The notes under the pieces were generated by a model. That model saw nothing but the letters and a program-made list of their open reading frames with translations. It made no database searches and was not told the origin of the DNA. Shown piece by piece: positions 28,163-35,550 of a DNA stretch of 47,344 bases. Source of the stretch: Solirubrobacterales bacterium (lineage in GTDB: Bacteria; Actinomycetota; Thermoleophilia; Solirubrobacterales; 70-9); the NCBI GenBank assembly GCA_009691195.1, contig SHVA01000018.1, positions 1 to 47,344 on the forward strand, given 5' to 3'. Each line of letters opens with the position of its first letter. Within the stretch, counting starts at the first letter, position 1. The translations under genes and the position numbers were made by a program.

Positions 28163-29689
28163 TCAGCCTGCCGGCGGCACGTCCTGGGGCGCGCCGTGCG
28201 GTACTAGGTCGCTGTCGCGCGCCAGCACCAGCCCGAGCACCGCCCCGACCAGGGCGAGAATGCCGGTGATCAGGAGCAGCTCGTTGAGCGCCCCGACGAA
28301 GGCGGCGCTCGCAGCCGCGCTCGCCTCGGCCCCCTGCCCGTCGACCGCGCGGGTGCCGCTCGAGGCGACGGCCTCGGCGAGGCCCGGGGGAGCGTCACCA
28401 GGAAGGAGATGCGTCAGCTTCGACGCAATCTCGGACTGGAAGACGGCGCCGAGCGCGGCGATGCCTGTCGCGATGCCGACCTGCCTGAAGGTGTTGTTGA
28501 TGCCCGAGCCCATCCCGGCCTTGACCGCCGGCACCACCCCGACGGCGACCGAGGCGATCGCGGGGTTGGCCATCCCGATGCCCGCGCCGGCGATAATGAA
28601 GCCGGCGAGCAGCGCGGTCCACCCCGAGCCCGCCGCCGTCGCCGTCGAGGGCTCCAGGCCGCGCATCAGAAGCAACCCGACCCCGACGAACGTCAGCCCC
28701 GCGCCGAAGAAGGCTCGAGCCGGTATCCGATTCAGGAGCTGGCCCGCGATCGGCGCGACGACGAAGGACACCAACGTGATCGGCAGGAAGCGAAGGCCCG
28801 CTTCGAACGGCGTGAACCCGAGCACGTCCTGCATGTAGATCGTCAGGTAGAGGAACATCGCGAACATCGAGGCGGCGAGCGAGAAGGCGACGATCGAGGC
28901 GCCGACGAAGGCGGGCTTTCGAAAGAGGGCCAGCTCGAGCATCGGGTGCCTTGAACGAGCCTCCAAGGCGATGAAGGCCGCCATTAGTAGCGCCGCCCCG
29001 GCCAGGGACCCGACGATCAGGCCGCTCGACCAGCCCTCGGCGTTGCCACGCACCAGCCCGAACACGAGCAGGAACAGAAGGAGCGAGAAGAGGGCGACGC
29101 CGGGCCAGTCGATCGGCTCGGCGTCGGGCGCCTTCGACTCCGCGAGCTTGCTGAGGGTGAGAGCGATCGCGCCGATCCCGATCGGGACGTTGACGAAGAA
29201 GATCCACTCCCAGCCGAGGGTGTCGGTGATCGAGCCTCCGACGAGCGGGCCGATCGCGACGGCTCCGCCGATCGTCGCCCCCCAGATGCCGAAGGCCGTC
29301 GCCCGCTCGGGGCCGCGGAACTCCTGCGCGATCAGCGCCAGGGTCGTCGCGAACATCGCGGCGCCCCCAACGCCCTGCAGGGCGCGCATCAGGTTGAGGA
29401 AGGTCGGCGTGCCGGCGAGCCCGCACAGCAGCGAGGCGCCGCTGAAGATCGCGAAGCCCCAGACGAAGATCCGACGGCGCCCGAGCCGGTCCCCGAGCGA
29501 GCCCGCCGTCAGCAGCACCGCGGCCAGCATCAATGAGTAGGCGTCAACCACCCACTGCAGGTCGCTGAAGCTCGAGTGCAGGTCGCGCTGGATCTCCGGC
29601 AGCGCGACGTTGACGATCGTGATGTCCAGCAGCAACATGAACGTCGCCACGCAGGTCGCCAGCAGGGTCCACCACTTGCGCTCGATCAG
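28163..29689 (-). CDS. MFS drug efflux transporter, DHA2 (EmrB/QacA) family, probable CTG start
   Basis: This is a 14-TM proton-driven exporter of about 508 residues. It has the family motif LLLDITIVNVALPEIQRDL in TM1, QWVVDAYSLMLAA, GSLGDRLGRRRIF (motif A), FNLMRALQGVGGA-like LMRALQGVGGAAMF and WIFFVNVPIGIGA. The first standard start (GTG 29650) would cut TM1 short. The in-frame CTG at 29689 adds LIERKWWTLLATC, a normal N-terminus for the family, and overlaps the nadK stop as CTGA, like the ATGA couplings elsewhere in the operon. Substrates cannot be inferred. It sits between nadK and recN, where these genes are usually adjacent, so it looks inserted. Confidence 0.85.
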   Translation of the reverse strand: MIERKWWTLLATCVATFMLLLDITIVNVALPEIQRDLHSSFSDLQWVVDAYSLMLAAVLLTAGSLGDRLGRRRIFVWGFAIFSGASLLCGLAGTPTFLNLMRALQGVGGAAMFATTLALIAQEFRGPERATAFGIWGATIGGAVAIGPLVGGSITDTLGWEWIFFVNVPIGIGAIALTLSKLAESKAPDAEPIDWPGVALFSLLLFLLVFGLVRGNAEGWSSGLIVGSLAGAALLMAAFIALEARSRHPMLELALFRKPAFVGASIVAFSLAASMFAMFLYLTIYMQDVLGFTPFEAGLRFLPITLVSFVVAPIAGQLLNRIPARAFFGAGLTFVGVGLLLMRGLEPSTATAAGSGWTALLAGFIIAGAGIGMANPAIASVAVGVVPAVKAGMGSGINNTFRQVGIATGIAALGAVFQSEIASKLTHLLPGDAPPGLAEAVASSGTRAVDGQGAEASAAASAAFVGALNELLLITGILALVGAVLGLVLARDSDLVPHGAPQDVPPAG

Positions 29690-30546
29690 CGCGCCAGTCT
29701 GCCGAACTTCTCGCTGATCCGCTGGTAGAAGCTGCTGCCCTGGAGCTGTGCCAGAGTCCCGACGCCGTGGCTGAAGCGAACCTCTATCTCGCCGCCCGGC
29801 TGCAGCTCGCCGACGTGCTCGCCGTCGAGCTCGACCTCAACCGGCTCGCGGCCGCGCGCGTTGCCGACGTAGAGGACGTCGTCGGGCGCCACGACCAGCG
29901 CCCTGGCGGTGAGCGTATGCGGGGCGATGAAGCTGACCACATAGCCCTCCACCCCCCAGGCGAGGATGGGACCGGCGTTGGCGAGGTTGTAGCCCGTCGA
30001 TCCCGCCGGGGTGGCGGCGACCAAGCCGTCGCAGCGGACGTGGCCGATCTCCTCGTCGGCGAGCCGGTAGGAGAGCTCGGCGACCCGGCCGTGGGGGCGC
30101 CGCACGAAGGCGACGTCGTTGAGGCCGACGGGCCGCTCGACCTCGAGGTTAATCTCGAGCCCGGGCATAGTCATCACCTCGAAGTCCCCGCAGAAGGCCC
30201 GCTCCAAACCGGACTCGAGCTCCTCCCGCTCGACGGCCGCGAGGAAGCCGATGGTCCCAAAGTTGACGCCGAAGACGGGCACGCCGCTGCGCGCGTAGCG
30301 CCGGAGGGCGTGGAGGATGCTGCCGTCCCCACCGAGCACGAGGCAGAGGCCGGGAGGCTCCGAGAGCTCGTCGAGGCGCCCGATGTCCGCCGTGGCATCG
30401 CCATGCCTCTCGTGCTCATCGTCAGCGGCGACGAGGCGGCAGCCCACTCGCTCGGCGGCCTTCGCCGCGGCCGCGACGGCCTCCGAGGAAGTGTCGGGCT
30501 GCCGGTGGGTCACCAGGACCGCGGTCTTGACCGCGTCGGGACTCAT
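29686..30546 (-). CDS. nadK: NAD kinase
   Basis: The 286-residue enzyme phosphorylates NAD to NADP. Key motifs are LVLGGDGSILHALR (GGDG catalytic Asp), GVNFGTIGFLAAV (nucleotide binding), EINLEVERPVGLNDVAFVR (NE/D region) and the C-terminal DGLVAATPAGSTGYNLANAGPIL. The start ATG 30546 overlaps the tlyA stop (ATGA), so the two are translationally coupled; longer frames overlap tlyA with low-complexity Arg/Gly. The order tlyA-nadK-recN is widespread in bacteria. Confidence 0.95.
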   Translation of the reverse strand: MSPDAVKTAVLVTHRQPDTSSEAVAAAAKAAERVGCRLVAADDEHERHGDATADIGRLDELSEPPGLCLVLGGDGSILHALRRYARSGVPVFGVNFGTIGFLAAVEREELESGLERAFCGDFEVMTMPGLEINLEVERPVGLNDVAFVRRPHGRVAELSYRLADEEIGHVRCDGLVAATPAGSTGYNLANAGPILAWGVEGYVVSFIAPHTLTARALVVAPDDVLYVGNARGREPVEVELDGEHVGELQPGGEIEVRFSHGVGTLAQLQGSSFYQRISEKFGRLAR

Positions 30547-31328
30547 GCCTCGACCGCCTCGAGCGCCGCCTCGACGTCGCTCAGCCCTTCCCCCGTGCGA
30601 TCGCACCAGATGAAGGTCTCATGGTTGCCCTTGGGGCCCGGGAGGCCCGACGCGGCGAAGCCGCGCACCGATAGCCCGGCCTCGGTCGCCGAGCGCGCGA
30701 CCGAGCGCAGCGCGTCGATCCGGTCGCTGCGCTCCCGGACCACACCACCCCGGCCGACCCGCTCGGGGCCGAGCTCGAACTGCGGCTTGACCATCGCGAC
30801 GAGGTCGAAGTCGGCGGCCGCACAGGCGGTGATCGCCGGCAACAGCTTCGCCAGCGAGATGAAGGAGACGTCGGCGGTGACGAGGTCGGGCCTCAGGGGG
30901 AGGTCGCCGGGCTCCAGGCCGCGGGCGTTGACCCGCTCCATCACCGTCACCCGCGGATCCCCGCGCAGCCCCCAGTCGAGCTGGCCGTAGCCCACGTCGA
31001 GGGCGATCACGCTTTGAGCCCCTCGCGCCAGCAGGCAATCGGTGAAGCCGCCCGTGGAGGCGCCGATGTCGAGGCAGGCCCGGCCCGAGACATCGAGGCC
31101 GAGCCGCTCGAGCGCGTTTTCGAGCTTGATCCCGCCGCGTGAGACGAAGCGCCGCCCCGCCTCCATCACCAGGTCGGCGTCCTCGGGCAGCAGCTGCCCC
31201 GGCTTGGCGACGCACTCCCCGTCACGCCCGAGGCGAACGAGGCCGGCGCGCACAGCCGTGGCGGCGGCGCTGCGAGACGGGACCAGGCCCCGCTCGGCAA
31301 TCAGCGCGTCAGCGCGGCGACGACTCAC
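30543..31328 (-). CDS. tlyA: TlyA family rRNA 2'-O-methyltransferase (hemolysin A family)
   Basis: The 261-residue protein has an S4 RNA-binding domain at the N-terminus (SRRRADALIAERGLVPSRSA) and a class I methyltransferase domain with SRGGIKLENALERLGLDVSG, LDIGASTGGFTDCLL (SAM binding), LDVGYGQLDWGLR and MVKPQFELG. TlyA methylates 2'-OH groups in 16S and 23S rRNA and affects capreomycin sensitivity. The start is GTG 31328, chosen because the S4 domain begins there and TACCGT ends exactly 6 bases before it; longer frames cross the divergent promoter region. Confidence 0.93.
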   Translation of the reverse strand: MSRRRADALIAERGLVPSRSAAATAVRAGLVRLGRDGECVAKPGQLLPEDADLVMEAGRRFVSRGGIKLENALERLGLDVSGRACLDIGASTGGFTDCLLARGAQSVIALDVGYGQLDWGLRGDPRVTVMERVNARGLEPGDLPLRPDLVTADVSFISLAKLLPAITACAAADFDLVAMVKPQFELGPERVGRGGVVRERSDRIDALRSVARSATEAGLSVRGFAASGLPGPKGNHETFIWCDRTGEGLSDVEAALEAVEA

Positions 31329-31334
31329 GCGGCA

Positions 31335-31340
31335 ACGGTA
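31335..31340 (-). promoter_or_regulatory. -10 hexamer TACCGT, leaderless start of tlyA-nadK
   Basis: TACCGT ends 6 bases before GTG 31328. It is divergent from the promoter at 31386. Confidence 0.5.
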
Positions 31341-31385
31341 GCCGAACGTGTGATCCCCCTCACAGACGGATCGCACATATGTTCG

Positions 31386-31391
31386 TACTGT
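31386..31391 (+). promoter_or_regulatory. -10 hexamer TACTGT of the four-TM protein gene
   Basis: TACTGT overlaps the first possible GTG (31390) and ends 7 bases before the second GTG (31399). It therefore favours the second as the start. Confidence 0.45.
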
Positions 31392-31398
31392 GAATCCC

Positions 31399-31764
31399 GT
31401 GACTGCATTCAGAGCAATCCCGCTCCAACTCCACGGAGCACTCGAGGTGGCGACCGCGCCGCTGCTGATCTTCGCGCCTTTCGCCCTGGGGTTCACCCCC
31501 CTGGCCGGCGCCGTCAGCATTCTGCTCGGCGTGCTCCTACTTGGGCTGGCGCTCTCGCTTTACGGCGATGGTGAGCGCGGCTCGGTGCCGATTGGCGCCC
31601 ACGCGGGCCTCGACTACGTGCTCGCAGCGACGACTGTGGTCGCCGGGTTCCTGGTCGGGCTGGTCACAGGCGACGCGGTCGCAACAGTCTTCATGGTCGG
31701 ATTCGGTTTCGCGCATATGGCGCTGACCGCTTCAACGAGGTTCAGTCGCCCACTCGGTGCGTAA
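31399..31764 (+). CDS. small integral membrane protein, four TM segments
   Basis: The 121-residue protein is mostly hydrophobic: LEVATAPLLIFAPFALGF, PLAGAVSILLGVLLLGLALSL, a polar loop with GSVPIGAHAGLDYVL, then AATTVVAGFLVGLVTGDAVA and VFMVGFGFAHMALT. The two halves look alike (short amphipathic helix HGALE / HAGLD, followed by two TM helices), as in SPW-repeat-type proteins, so an internal duplication is likely. No enzymatic motif is seen. I use GTG 31399 because the -10 hexamer overlaps GTG 31390. A good intrinsic terminator follows about 60 bases after the stop. The function is unknown. Confidence 0.65.
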   Translation: MTAFRAIPLQLHGALEVATAPLLIFAPFALGFTPLAGAVSILLGVLLLGLALSLYGDGERGSVPIGAHAGLDYVLAATTVVAGFLVGLVTGDAVATVFMVGFGFAHMALTASTRFSRPLGA

Positions 31765-31824
31765 CCCCGACCGCCTCCCATAAGACGCACCACCTATATC
31801 TCTCCTCCCTGTAGTACCCCAGGA

Positions 31825-31851
31825 ACGGCCCCCGATACGGGGTCGTTTCTT
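31825..31851 (+). terminator. intrinsic terminator of the four-TM protein gene
   Basis: The stem ACGGCCCC/GGGGTCGT (one G-T pair) with loop CGATAC is followed by TTCTT. The 203-base stretch 31765-31967 around it holds no other supported feature. Confidence 0.65.
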
Positions 31852-31967
31852 GATGCGTGGCTCCAGGGGCTTCGCCTCTGAGCGGTGGTGAGGGCGCGGC
31901 CCAAAAGCGGCGCCATGCGCCAGTTGGTGCGCCAGCGAAGCGCTCGCGGCGCTGATTCCGTCCCGGT

Positions 31968-32612
31968 CTATTCACCGGGCCGCCACATCCGGGTCGCTCG
32001 TGCGGCAGCCTGGAGGCTCTCTGCGGTGCCTGACAGTCCAATCTTGGCGGTCGGGCTGCCGCCGCCAGGGGGCGGCGGGTCGCTGAAGTGCTTCTGGCCG
32101 CGAACGTGGCCAGGCAGCGTCCGCCAGATATCGCCGCGCCAGCCCGGCTGGACCAAGTCCTCGGGGACCAGGAGGATGAACTCGCGGAGTACCTCCGCTA
32201 CGGCGACGTGGACCTTTCCGTAGCTCCAGGCTCGCAGCGCTTCGGCAAGAGTCGTCCGCCGCCGGGTGATGTGCGCCATCTCCGCTCCGACTCGCTCGCG
32301 CACCTCGCGCAGGAAGTCGCTCTCGGCCGGGCGGACCGACGGCCACTCGCACACGTAGTCCAGCGCAAGCACGTCGTCGGGATAGCTCTTCTTTGGCTTG
32401 TCGTAGAGGAACAGGATCAACGCCCGGGCGTGGAGCCCGACGTTCTCCAGAAGGGCGTTCGAGGCCCACACCGGCTGCTCCCCTTGCTCCGGTGGCGTCA
32501 GCTCCGAGCCTGCGAGGGCCCTTACGACGTCGTCCAACTGGCGTGCTTCGTATAGAACGTGCTGGGAGTCGGCGGACAGCTCATCCGAGGTTCGCCTACT
32601 GGTGTCCTGCAT
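31968..32612 (-). CDS. HEPN-like hypothetical protein, cargo of a decayed integrase element
   Basis: The 214-residue protein has a central helical domain NALLENVGLHARALILFLYD, DDVLALDYVCEW, then REVRERVGAEMAHITRRRT. The pattern [helix]-HARALI-F, DDV-A-D, R-x-R-V-x-x-E-x-A-H-x-T-x-x-R recurs in a family of 20-kDa actinobacterial and cyanobacterial proteins I know only as unclassified and HEPN-like; the R...H pair recalls HEPN RNases, but the exact R-x4-6-H motif is not clear. The C-terminal 45 residues (DPPPPGGGSPTAKI) look disordered. The start is ATG 32612, 7 bases after TAGAGT. The same frame is open upstream into an integrase remnant, so read-through fusion is formally possible. Confidence 0.55.
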   Translation of the reverse strand: MQDTSRRTSDELSADSQHVLYEARQLDDVVRALAGSELTPPEQGEQPVWASNALLENVGLHARALILFLYDKPKKSYPDDVLALDYVCEWPSVRPAESDFLREVRERVGAEMAHITRRRTTLAEALRAWSYGKVHVAVAEVLREFILLVPEDLVQPGWRGDIWRTLPGHVRGQKHFSDPPPPGGGSPTAKIGLSGTAESLQAAARATRMWRPGE

Positions 32613-32903
32613 CACGAGAACTCTAATTGGGGTCCGCCTCCAGCTGAGGGGCCCAGTGGCAACCAGGTAAGCGTCCATCCGCTCGCGGACCTCGTCGCGG
32701 CTGCCGGGCATCAAGTGGCCGTAGGTGTCGAAGGTCGTCTGGATCTTCGAGTGGCCCATGCAGTCCTGGATCGCTTTCGCGTTGGCGCATGAGTCGATCA
32801 GCAGCGAGGCGAAGGTATGCCGGCACTCGTGCAGGGTGATCGCCTCGAAAGCGCCGACTCGGCAAACCCTAACCGCCCCGCTCCCCCCGCGCCGCAGCCT
32901 GCC
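32613..32903 (-). pseudogene. C-terminal remnant of a tyrosine integrase
   Basis: The frame encodes the last third of a phage-type integrase: AITLHECRHTFASLLIDS (His-x-x-Arg), IQDCMGHSKIQTTFDTYGHL (His and the Tyr nucleophile), then RDEVRERMDAYL. The N-terminal arm-binding and SAM-like domains and the first catalytic Arg are gone; the open frame begins right after the MFS stop at 32904. No start codon with signals is seen. The integrase normally ends near here, but the frame runs on into the HEPN-like gene with no stop. It marks a degraded mobile element. Confidence 0.75.
32620..32625 (-). promoter_or_regulatory. -10 hexamer TAGAGT before the HEPN-like gene
   Basis: TAGAGT ends 7 bases before ATG 32612. 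It supports separate, leaderless expression instead of fusion to the integrase remnant. Confidence 0.45.
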
Positions 32904-34364
32904 CTACGGAGCGTGGGGCTTGGCTGCGTGGCGGGCGTGGTGTGGGAGGTGGAGGCGTGACTTGCCGCCGACGAAGAGGAGGACGACGATGAAGCCGGCG
33001 AGGGCGAGCAGGCCGTCTACGCGGAGGGCGGTCTGGAAGCCGTCGACGAAGGCATCATCGAAGTCGCTGACGCCGCGGCCGGCCTCGGTGAAGATCGTGG
33101 TCGTCAGACCGAGGCCGATCGAGCCGCCCGCGACCTGGAACATGTAGACGATCCCTCCGGCGAGGCTGGTGCGCGACTTGTCCACCGATGTCACCCCGGC
33201 GGTGGTGGCGGTCGGGTAGAAGAGGCCGATCCCGAGGCCGGTGATGGCGAGGCCCGGGATCAGCGGGGCGTAGCCGTTGTTGTCCACGAGCGAGAGCAGG
33301 AAGGGTCCCGCGGCGATGCAGAGGGCGCCGATCCCGGCAAGGATCTTCGCCCCCACCCGGTCGTAGAGCGGGCCGGCGAAGAAGGAGACGACGGCGAACA
33401 CCCCCATCATCGGCAGCATCCCCGCGCCCGCCTCGATCGGGGAGAAGTCGAGGACCTTGAGCATGTACTGGGGTACATAGAGGAGCACCGCGAAGAAGGT
33501 CGCCGACATCAGCAGGATGGCCAGGCAGGCGGCGCTGAAGCCACGGTTGCGCATCACGTCTCGCGGGACGAGCGCATGGGCGCCGGCCCCGCGCTCGATC
33601 ACGGCGAAGGCGACCAGCGAGGCGGCGGAGAGGACCAGAAGCCCGATGATCCGTAGGTCGCCCCATCCCCAGTCGATCGCCTGGTCGAAGGCGAGCAGCA
33701 GCGCGACCAGGCCGACCGAGATCGTCACCGAGCCCGCGTAGTCGATCCGGGTGTCGTCGCTCTTCTCCTTGGGCTGGTGGACCTTGAGGAAGGTGACGAT
33801 CACCGCGAACAGCGTGATCGGCAGGTTGAAGAAGAAGATCCAGCGCCAGCTGAGGAGATCGGTGAAGACGCCGCCCAGGAGCGGGCCCATTGCATTGCCG
33901 AGGCCTGCGGCGCCGAGGATCAGCCCACCCGCGAGGCCTGCCTTGCTCTCGGGCAGCGCGGCATAGGTCATACCCAGGATCGAGGGTCACATCAGCGCTC
34001 CTCCGATCCCCATCAGCACGCGGCTTGCGATCAGCCACGACTCCGTCGGCGCGAGGCCGCCGGCGAGCGACATGATCGCGAATATCCCGGCGCCGAGGAA
34101 GAACATGGCGCGGCGCCCGAAGAGGTCGGCGAGACGTCCGCCGGTGACGATGAGGACGCCAAAGGTGAGGGCGTAGGCGTTGACGACCCACTGCGCGGTG
34201 GTGACGTTGGTGTGGAAGTCCGCCTCGATCTGGGGGATCGCGACGTTCACCGCCGAGAAGTCGTTCGCAATCACCAGGACGGCAAGGCTCATGGCGATCA
34301 GTGCCATGACCGTGCCCCGGTCGATCGAGTCCCCTGCCGCCGCCTTGCCCTGGTCGTCGGTCAT
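32904..34364 (-). pseudogene. MFS transporter (DHA2 family) interrupted by an in-frame TGA
   Basis: Two halves in the same frame make one 14-TM exporter of about 486 residues. The first half has AVNVAIPQIEADFHTNVTTA, QWVVNAYALTFG and GGRLADLFGRRAMF; it ends at GALM with TGA at 33989-33987. The second continues PSILGMTYAALPESKAGLAGG to the end. Relatives have Trp at that point (ALMWPAILGM), so a TGG to TGA change is the simplest explanation. No second start with a ribosome binding site is seen for the downstream half. It is either a recent nonsense mutation or a sequencing error. TAGCGT lies 9 bases before the ATG at 34364. Confidence 0.8.
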
Positions 34365-34486
34365 CGAATCGGGACGCTAACGGTCGGGTCGGCCTTTACC
34401 AGACCCTTGCGATCGCCTTGCCCGGCCCTGGGGAGCGCACGTTCACGCTGCGCCTGCGAATTCAGCAAACGAGCCGAGGAGGCGAG

Positions 34487-34768
34487 ATGAGCACCTTTAT
34501 GAAGATGGCGCTGGCTGCTTTCGCCGGCCTCCTGATCGGAGGCGGCGCCATAGTGGGAGCCGCGACCACCGACGGGACCAGGACGGTGACCGACACCGTG
34601 ACCGCAGGGGACGAGGTCAAGGGCAACTGCGACGAGGCCGAGGGCGAGGGCGACGACGACAGCTCGGGTTCGGGCCACGAGGGATCGGGCCACTCCGGCT
34701 CCGATGAGGACGGCGGCTCCGGCTCCGGCTCCTCTGGCTCCGGCCACTCCGGTGGCGGCGACGACTGA
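34487..34768 (+). CDS. membrane-anchored acidic Gly/Ser-rich small protein (first of a pair)
   Basis: The 93-residue protein has one N-terminal hydrophobic segment (MALAAFAGLLIGGGAIVGAA, about residues 7-27), a short TDGTRTVTDTVTAGDEVKGN region and a low-complexity tail of Gly, Ser, Asp, Glu and His (SGSGHEGSGHSGSDEDGG and similar). With the tail outside the cell it would be strongly acidic and could bind cations. The start is ATG 34487 with GAGGAGG upstream. A strong terminator follows, then a response regulator gene with its own promoter. A longer protein of the same design closes the neighbouring two-component operon. Confidence 0.65.
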   Translation: MSTFMKMALAAFAGLLIGGGAIVGAATTDGTRTVTDTVTAGDEVKGNCDEAEGEGDDDSSGSGHEGSGHSGSDEDGGSGSGSSGSGHSGGGDD

Positions 34769-34794
34769 GCGATCGTTCCCTCCCCAGGGAATGG

Positions 34795-34828
34795 ACGGCG
34801 GGGCGGCCTCGGTCGCCCCGCCGTTTAT
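34795..34828 (+). terminator. intrinsic terminator between the acidic protein gene and the response regulator gene
   Basis: Perfect 11-base arms ACGGCGGGGCG (34795-34805) and CGCCCCGCCGT (34814-34824) with an 8-base loop are followed by TTTAT. Confidence 0.8.
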
Positions 34829-34829
34829 C

Positions 34830-34835
34830 TAGCAT
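34830..34835 (+). promoter_or_regulatory. -10 hexamer TAGCAT, leaderless start of the two-component operon
   Basis: TAGCAT directly follows the terminator tail and ends 7 bases before GTG 34843. Confidence 0.5.
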
Positions 34836-34842
34836 CAGCCCG

Positions 34843-35550
34843 GTGGCCGGTGAGCGTGGAACAGTCCTGCTCGTCGAGGACGAGGAAGCGATCACCGAGC
34901 CCCTTTCGGAGGCCCTCGTCGCTGAGGGCTTTCGCGCAGAGGTCGCCGGGACGGTGGCGGAGGCGCTGCGGGTGGCGCGCTCGCTCGAGCCCGACCTCGT
35001 TCTGCTCGACATCGGCCTCCCCGACGGGTCGGGCCTCGACGTCTGTAGGGAGCTTCGCGGCTTCTCCCAGGTGCCGATCATCATGCTGACCGCGCGTGGC
35101 TCGGAGGCCGACCGGGTCGCCGGCCTCGAGCTCGGCGCCGATGACTACGTCGTCAAGCCCTTTTCGGCCCGCGAGGTGATCGCCCGGGTTCGGGCGGTGC
35201 TGCGGCGCGGCGCGCGCCAGCTCCCGGGGGGCGCCACCGAGACGATCGCGATCGGCGGGCTGGAGCTCGATCCCGGGAAGCACTCGGCCGAGCTCGACGG
35301 CGAGCCGATGGACCTGACCCTCAAGGAGTTCGATCTGCTGCGGACCCTGATGGAGAGCGCGGGATCGGTGCTGACCCGGGAGGAGCTGATCGACCGGGTC
35401 TGGGACATGAACTGGTTCGGATCGACGAAGACCCTTGACGTCCACGTCAGCGGCCTCCGACGCAAGCTCCGCGACGACCCGCGCGCCCCGCGCTACATCC
35501 ACACGGTGCGAGGCGTCGGCTTTCGCTTCTCCGGCCCCGACGAAGCATGA
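34843..35550 (+). CDS. OmpR/PhoB-family response regulator
   Basis: The 235-residue regulator has a receiver domain with the acidic pocket in LVEDEE, phospho-acceptor Asp56 in LVLLDIGLPDGSG, Thr83 in IIMLTARG and Lys105 in DDYVVKPFSARE, then a winged-helix DNA-binding domain (about 140-235) with LTLKEFDLLRTLME, the transactivation loop and TLDVHVSGLRRKL, and RYIHTVRGVGFRF. It should bind direct repeats as a dimer after phosphorylation by the kinase encoded next. The start GTG 34843 sits 7 bases after TAGCAT. Its stop overlaps the kinase start (ATGA). Confidence 0.93.
   Translation: MAGERGTVLLVEDEEAITEPLSEALVAEGFRAEVAGTVAEALRVARSLEPDLVLLDIGLPDGSGLDVCRELRGFSQVPIIMLTARGSEADRVAGLELGADDYVVKPFSAREVIARVRAVLRRGARQLPGGATETIAIGGLELDPGKHSAELDGEPMDLTLKEFDLLRTLMESAGSVLTREELIDRVWDMNWFGSTKTLDVHVSGLRRKLRDDPRAPRYIHTVRGVGFRFSGPDEA

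Noticed and set aside
31742-32041. Open frame with an aromatic/Arg-rich end (YYREERYRWCVLWEAVG) on the minus strand
   Set aside because: It overlaps the terminator and the tail of the HEPN-like gene, has no start signals and changes composition midway; treated as non-coding.
33987-33989. TGA in the MFS gene read as selenocysteine or Trp
   Set aside because: No selenocysteine insertion hairpin is apparent, the position is Trp in relatives, and many other genes here end normally with TGA, so recoding is unlikely.
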